The translations under genes and the position numbers were made by a program. Under the pieces are notes generated by a model, which was given only the letters and a program-made list of their open reading frames with translations, was not told the origin of the DNA and did no database searches. Below, piece by piece: positions 6,222 through 8,553 of a stretch of DNA of 8,553 nt. Positions within the stretch are counted from its first letter, which is position 1, and every line of letters begins with the position of its first letter. The stretch comes from Acidimicrobiales bacterium (GTDB lineage: Bacteria; Actinomycetota; Acidimicrobiia; Acidimicrobiales; RAAP-2), in contig JADGOK010000017.1 in assembly GCA_017882985.1 (NCBI GenBank), positions 1 to 8,553 of the forward strand. The letters are read 5' to 3'.

Positions 6222-7046
6222 TCAAAGGGGCTTACCCGAGAAGATGGCGAAGTCCTCGAGGAACCGATCGATCTCTGCGACCTCGTGGGGCCGAGAGAAG
6301 AGGAAGCCCTGTCCGATGTCGACTTCCTCAAATTGGAGACGGCGTCGCTGTTCCGCGTCCTCGATGCCCGACGCAACAATCTGCAGATTCAACGAGCGCG
6401 CGAGCAGCACCAGCGTGTGGACCAGAGAGGCAGCCTCCGATGAGCTCGTGATCGCCGCGATGAAATCGCGGTCGAGCTTGACGAGGTCGATCGGAAAACG
6501 TTCGAGGTTCGCCAGAGGTGAGCGACCTGGCGCGAAGTCGTCGACCGCCAGCCGCACGCCGAGGGATTTCAATGATACGAGCCTGCTCGTCGCCTGCTCC
6601 GGATCGTTGAGCAGTGCCCGCTGGGAGAATTCAAGGACCAGCAGGGCAGGGTCGAAGTCACTCGCAACGAGTGTCGCTTCGACGTCGTGGACAAAGTCCG
6701 CGTCCTCGAGCTCATTCGCCGACACGTTGACTGAGACGACGAACCGGTAGCCGCGAGCGTGCCACTGCGCGCCTTGAAGACACGCGGTCCTGAGCGCCCA
6801 GCGACCGACCGCGACGATGTCGCCGGAGGCTTCGAGAGCGGGGATGAACTCCTCGGGGCTCACCACGCCACGCTCCGGGTGGCGCCATCGCAGGAGGGCT
6901 TCAACTCCTGCAAAAGCTCCCGATTGGAGATCGATCGTCGGCTGATACATGAGGAAGTATTGGCCCGACGTCAGTGCGTGCGTCAAATCGTCAGCCAATC
7001 CCGGATCGAGCTGCGTCGAGTGGGAATTCACGGGTTCATTGACCAT
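6222..7046 (-). CDS. Stand-alone EAL-domain protein, catalytically degenerate
   Basis: A 274-residue cytoplasmic protein that is almost entirely an EAL domain (about 18-265), the fold of c-di-GMP phosphodiesterases, without GGDEF, sensor or membrane parts. Matched to RocR by motif and spacing, it keeps E49 (in EALLRWRHP), N107 (SVNVSA), E139, D169/D170 (VDDF), K190 and Q246 (GQGF). The usual AEGVE motif reads ASGIE, placing S226 where a catalytic Glu is expected. The loop-6 motif FGTGYSS is replaced by FAPGRSP (171-177), and its anchoring Glu is Q142. These changes suggest loss of hydrolysis; the protein may bind c-di-GMP or a protein partner, as degenerate EAL proteins such as YdiV and the EAL domains of LapD and FimX do. 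The ATG at 7046 has AGAGGA 11 bases upstream. It is probably the first gene of a two-gene operon with the hybrid kinase, which could be its partner. Confidence 0.9.
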   Translation of the reverse strand: MVNEPVNSHSTQLDPGLADDLTHALTSGQYFLMYQPTIDLQSGAFAGVEALLRWRHPERGVVSPEEFIPALEASGDIVAVGRWALRTACLQGAQWHARGYRFVVSVNVSANELEDADFVHDVEATLVASDFDPALLVLEFSQRALLNDPEQATSRLVSLKSLGVRLAVDDFAPGRSPLANLERFPIDLVKLDRDFIAAITSSSEAASLVHTLVLLARSLNLQIVASGIEDAEQRRRLQFEEVDIGQGFLFSRPHEVAEIDRFLEDFAIFSGKPL

Positions 7047-7326
7047 CGAGCATCGCTTCCTCTGGGCCGTCGTTCACTTTGAGTCGTCGCGGTTCCGTTG
7101 AGAACTCCTCGGTGGTGACGATACCAGTTGCACCATAAATCCAGGGATACCGATGTTCGCGAGCGATTGCTCCGAATGAACGATTTTGCGCGATCGTGGC
7201 ATCGAGCATCGCCGAAAGCGGCCGTCACCACCGCAACCCTCCTCGCGCTCGACACGACGCCGGCCAGCCTCCAACGTCGGGGTGTTCGACCGGGCGGCTC
7301 CTCGTACGTCGAATCGCACGCAACGA
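7047..7326. other. Divergent intergenic region upstream of the EAL gene
   Basis: About 280 bases have no supportable gene. The region must hold the promoter of the EAL-kinase pair, and of the doubtful plus-strand gene at 7327 if that is real. I see no convincing -35/-10 pair. GATACC occurs twice on the plus strand, at 7120-7125 and 7146-7151, 26 bases apart, and a short GAGC/GCTC stem lies near 7163-7174. Neither is strong enough to name. Part of it (about 7197-7310) is locally G/C-rich at every third base in one plus frame, but without a usable start or a recognisable product. Confidence 0.4.
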
Positions 7327-7806
7327 GTGACGAGACTGGTGGTCGGGGACGAGTCATTGCCTTACGGTACGCGTTGTCTCTACGGGTACTCAAACTTGGA
7401 ACAAATGGCTGGCAAGTTGGTCGATTTTCAAGATTGCGATGGAAATATCCATGTACCTCGCATTACGCGAGGGTCGTTCTCAGTTCTCTCTGAGGTGATC
7501 CACCAGCATGCCCTTGCGTGGTGGGTCACGTCCCGACACGAAAAGCATGTCGCGCCGCTGCAGCGAGTGTCGCCGTGGCGATGCAAGACGCAGCGTGATT
7601 CTCCGGCGTTCGCAGTGTTGTCGCTCGACGTTCGCGACAGCGAACCGTACGTGAAGGACGCGACCGGCGACGTCGTGACGATGGACACTGACACGTGCAC
7701 CCAACACGTGGCCAATCGTGAAAGGATGTGGTCCATGTTGGATTACCGGGGTCCCATCAATGACGTTGGCGGGCCCGCCACGATTGCCGACGGGGTCTTC
7801 TCGTGA
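7327..7806 (+). CDS. Doubtful small gene coupled to galE, possible MEDS-like fragment
   Basis: A candidate 159-residue protein starting at GTG 7327 (MTRLVVGDESLPYGT...). No clear ribosome binding site is seen; ATG 7186 and ATG 7405 are alternatives in the same frame. Support: the frame is open for 620 bases; its TGA (7804-7806) overlaps the galE GTG (7803-7805) as GTGA, typical of translational coupling; and from about 7495 onward third positions are roughly 78% G/C against about 48% at second positions by hand count, as in real coding DNA here. Between 7381 and 7494 the third-position bias falls to about 50%. Residues about 11-35 (PYGTRCLYGY...LEQM...LV) resemble the opening of MEDS sensory domains, and WWVTS further on resembles a later MEDS motif, but the intervening spacing is too long and the rest does not match. 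It could be a divergent gene, a decaying one, or chance. Confidence 0.35.
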   Translation: MTRLVVGDESLPYGTRCLYGYSNLEQMAGKLVDFQDCDGNIHVPRITRGSFSVLSEVIHQHALAWWVTSRHEKHVAPLQRVSPWRCKTQRDSPAFAVLSLDVRDSEPYVKDATGDVVTMDTDTCTQHVANRERMWSMLDYRGPINDVGGPATIADGVFS

Positions 7807-8553
7807 GAGTCCTCGTCACTGGTGGCGCGGGCTTCATCGGATCGACGACCGCCGAGCTGCTCCTGAGCGAGGGCCATGACGTGGTGGTCCTCGACAACCT
7901 GATTTCGGGACGCGTCGAGAACGTGCCCGCCGCAGCGACGTTTGTCGAGGGTGACTGTGGTGACGGCGTGCTCGTTCGTTCGCTTGGTTCGTTTGACGCC
8001 TGCATCCACTTCGCCGGTCGGATCGAGCCGGGCGAGTCAATGAAGTATCCCGAGACCTTCTTCGCCAACAACGTGGCTTCCAGTTTCGGGCTCCTTGAGG
8101 CGTTGGTGCAATCGGGTGTCGAGCGGTTCGTCTTTTCTTCGTCGTGTGCGGTGTACGGCGACCAGGTGGAGATGCCTATCGGCGAAGACCGAGCCACGCA
8201 GCCGCACAGTCCCTACGGCCAGTCCAAACTGATGGTCGAAGAGGGACTGCACTGGATGGCGTCAGTCGGACGAATACGAGCTGCGACACTGCGCTATTTC
8301 AACGCGGCCGGCGGAACGTTGGTGCATCCCGAACGTCACCGCCCCGAGATCCATCTCATCCCGATCGCGCTTGAAGTCGTCACCGGGCAGCGAAGCCATC
8401 TCGAGATCTACGGCAGCGACTATCCCACACCGGACGGGACGTGCATCCGCGACTACGTCCACGTGAGCGACCTGGCGCGGGCGCATGTTCTCGCGATCGG
8501 CGCCCTCGAGGATCAACCCGAGTTGGTGCTCAACCTCGGTACGGGTGTGGGTT
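7803..8553 (+). CDS. galE: UDP-glucose 4-epimerase, 3' end cut off by window
   Basis: The first 250 residues of an extended short-chain dehydrogenase/reductase that interconverts UDP-glucose and UDP-galactose using bound NAD, supplying galactose units for cell-surface polysaccharides or the Leloir pathway. Seen: the NAD-binding GGAGFIG (7-13) at the very start, D31 after the second strand for the adenosine ribose, SSSCAVYGD (112-120) with catalytic S114, catalytic Y138 and K142 in SPYGQSK, RYFNAAGG (164-171), and the GalE signature YPTPDGTCIRDYVHVSDLARAH (from 207). The reading frame is open to the window end; about 75-90 residues should be missing by family length. The GTG at 7803 is chosen because it places GGAGFIG at the standard distance from the N-terminus; GGGG at 7792-7795 is a weak ribosome binding site, so coupling to the upstream frame is plausible. 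A related sugar-nucleotide epimerase cannot be excluded, but the DGTCIRDY signature favours GalE. Confidence 0.92.
   Translation, partial: MRVLVTGGAGFIGSTTAELLLSEGHDVVVLDNLISGRVENVPAAATFVEGDCGDGVLVRSLGSFDACIHFAGRIEPGESMKYPETFFANNVASSFGLLEALVQSGVERFVFSSSCAVYGDQVEMPIGEDRATQPHSPYGQSKLMVEEGLHWMASVGRIRAATLRYFNAAGGTLVHPERHRPEIHLIPIALEVVTGQRSHLEIYGSDYPTPDGTCIRDYVHVSDLARAHVLAIGALEDQPELVLNLGTGVG

Noticed and set aside
7340..7480. tRNA or riboswitch in the A/T-richer patch
   Set aside because: There is no cloverleaf, no T-loop-like GGTTCGA in a proper stem and no c-di-GMP riboswitch core that I could trace.
7128..7493. Plus-strand frame starting at TTG 7128
   Set aside because: A stretch around 7197-7310 has high third-position G/C, but the frame then becomes A/T-ending and basic, has no ribosome binding site and gives no recognisable protein. 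It remains possible as an upstream part of a frameshifted gene, but I cannot support it.
7428..7736. Minus-strand frames opposite the small ORF before galE
   Set aside because: Third-position G/C bias is weaker than in the plus frame, the products are Ser/Thr/Cys- or Arg-rich with no motif, and no start signal is seen.
1..8553. CRISPR arrays, insertion sequences, attachment sites
   Set aside because: No regularly spaced direct repeats, no transposase or integrase coding region and no terminal inverted repeats were found on reading both strands.

Overview
The window is high-GC bacterial DNA (roughly 60-65% GC by eye) with strongly G/C-biased third codon positions and frequent GTG starts. These traits, a secreted C-x5-C repeat protein of a style I associate with Acidimicrobiia and related actinobacteria, and the gene families present suggest a high-GC actinobacterium, possibly from Acidimicrobiia. 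That placement is inference, since there is no rRNA or other marker gene here.

Layout, left to right. (1) 52-972 (+) is an acetamidase/formamidase-family amide hydrolase. (2) 973-2424 (-) is a secreted protein made of eight C-x5-C repeats, probably a beta-propeller. The stop codons of genes 1 and 2 abut exactly in a TGATCA. (3) 2425-2826 is a roughly 400-base divergent control region with a candidate promoter on each side, a 5'-UTR hairpin on the minus side and an inverted repeat that looks like an operator on the plus side. (4) 2827-3531 (+) is an OmpR/PhoB-type response regulator. (5) 3583-6156 (-), convergent with the regulator, is a large soluble hybrid histidine kinase (GAF-GAF-PAS-HisKA-HATPase-REC). 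(6) 6222-7046 (-), just upstream of the kinase on the same strand, is a stand-alone EAL-domain protein that has lost a catalytic glutamate and is probably not a working phosphodiesterase. (7) 7327-7806 (+) is a doubtful small gene whose start faintly resembles a MEDS sensory domain; its stop overlaps the next start. (8) 7803 to the window end (+) is the first 250 residues of a UDP-glucose 4-epimerase-like enzyme (GalE).

Functionally, the centre of the window (2.8-7.0 kb) is a signalling island. It contains a cytoplasmic multi-sensor hybrid kinase, a DNA-binding response regulator and a degenerate c-di-GMP-type EAL protein. The EAL gene and the kinase are probably one transcript; the regulator is convergent and is only a candidate partner. 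The flanks are metabolic (amide hydrolysis, nucleotide-sugar epimerisation) or cell-surface (repeat protein). I found no mobile element, CRISPR array, tRNA or rRNA. The least ordinary items are the degenerate EAL protein, the velcro-like arrangement of the repeat protein, the possible operator before the response regulator, and the small ORF coupled to galE.
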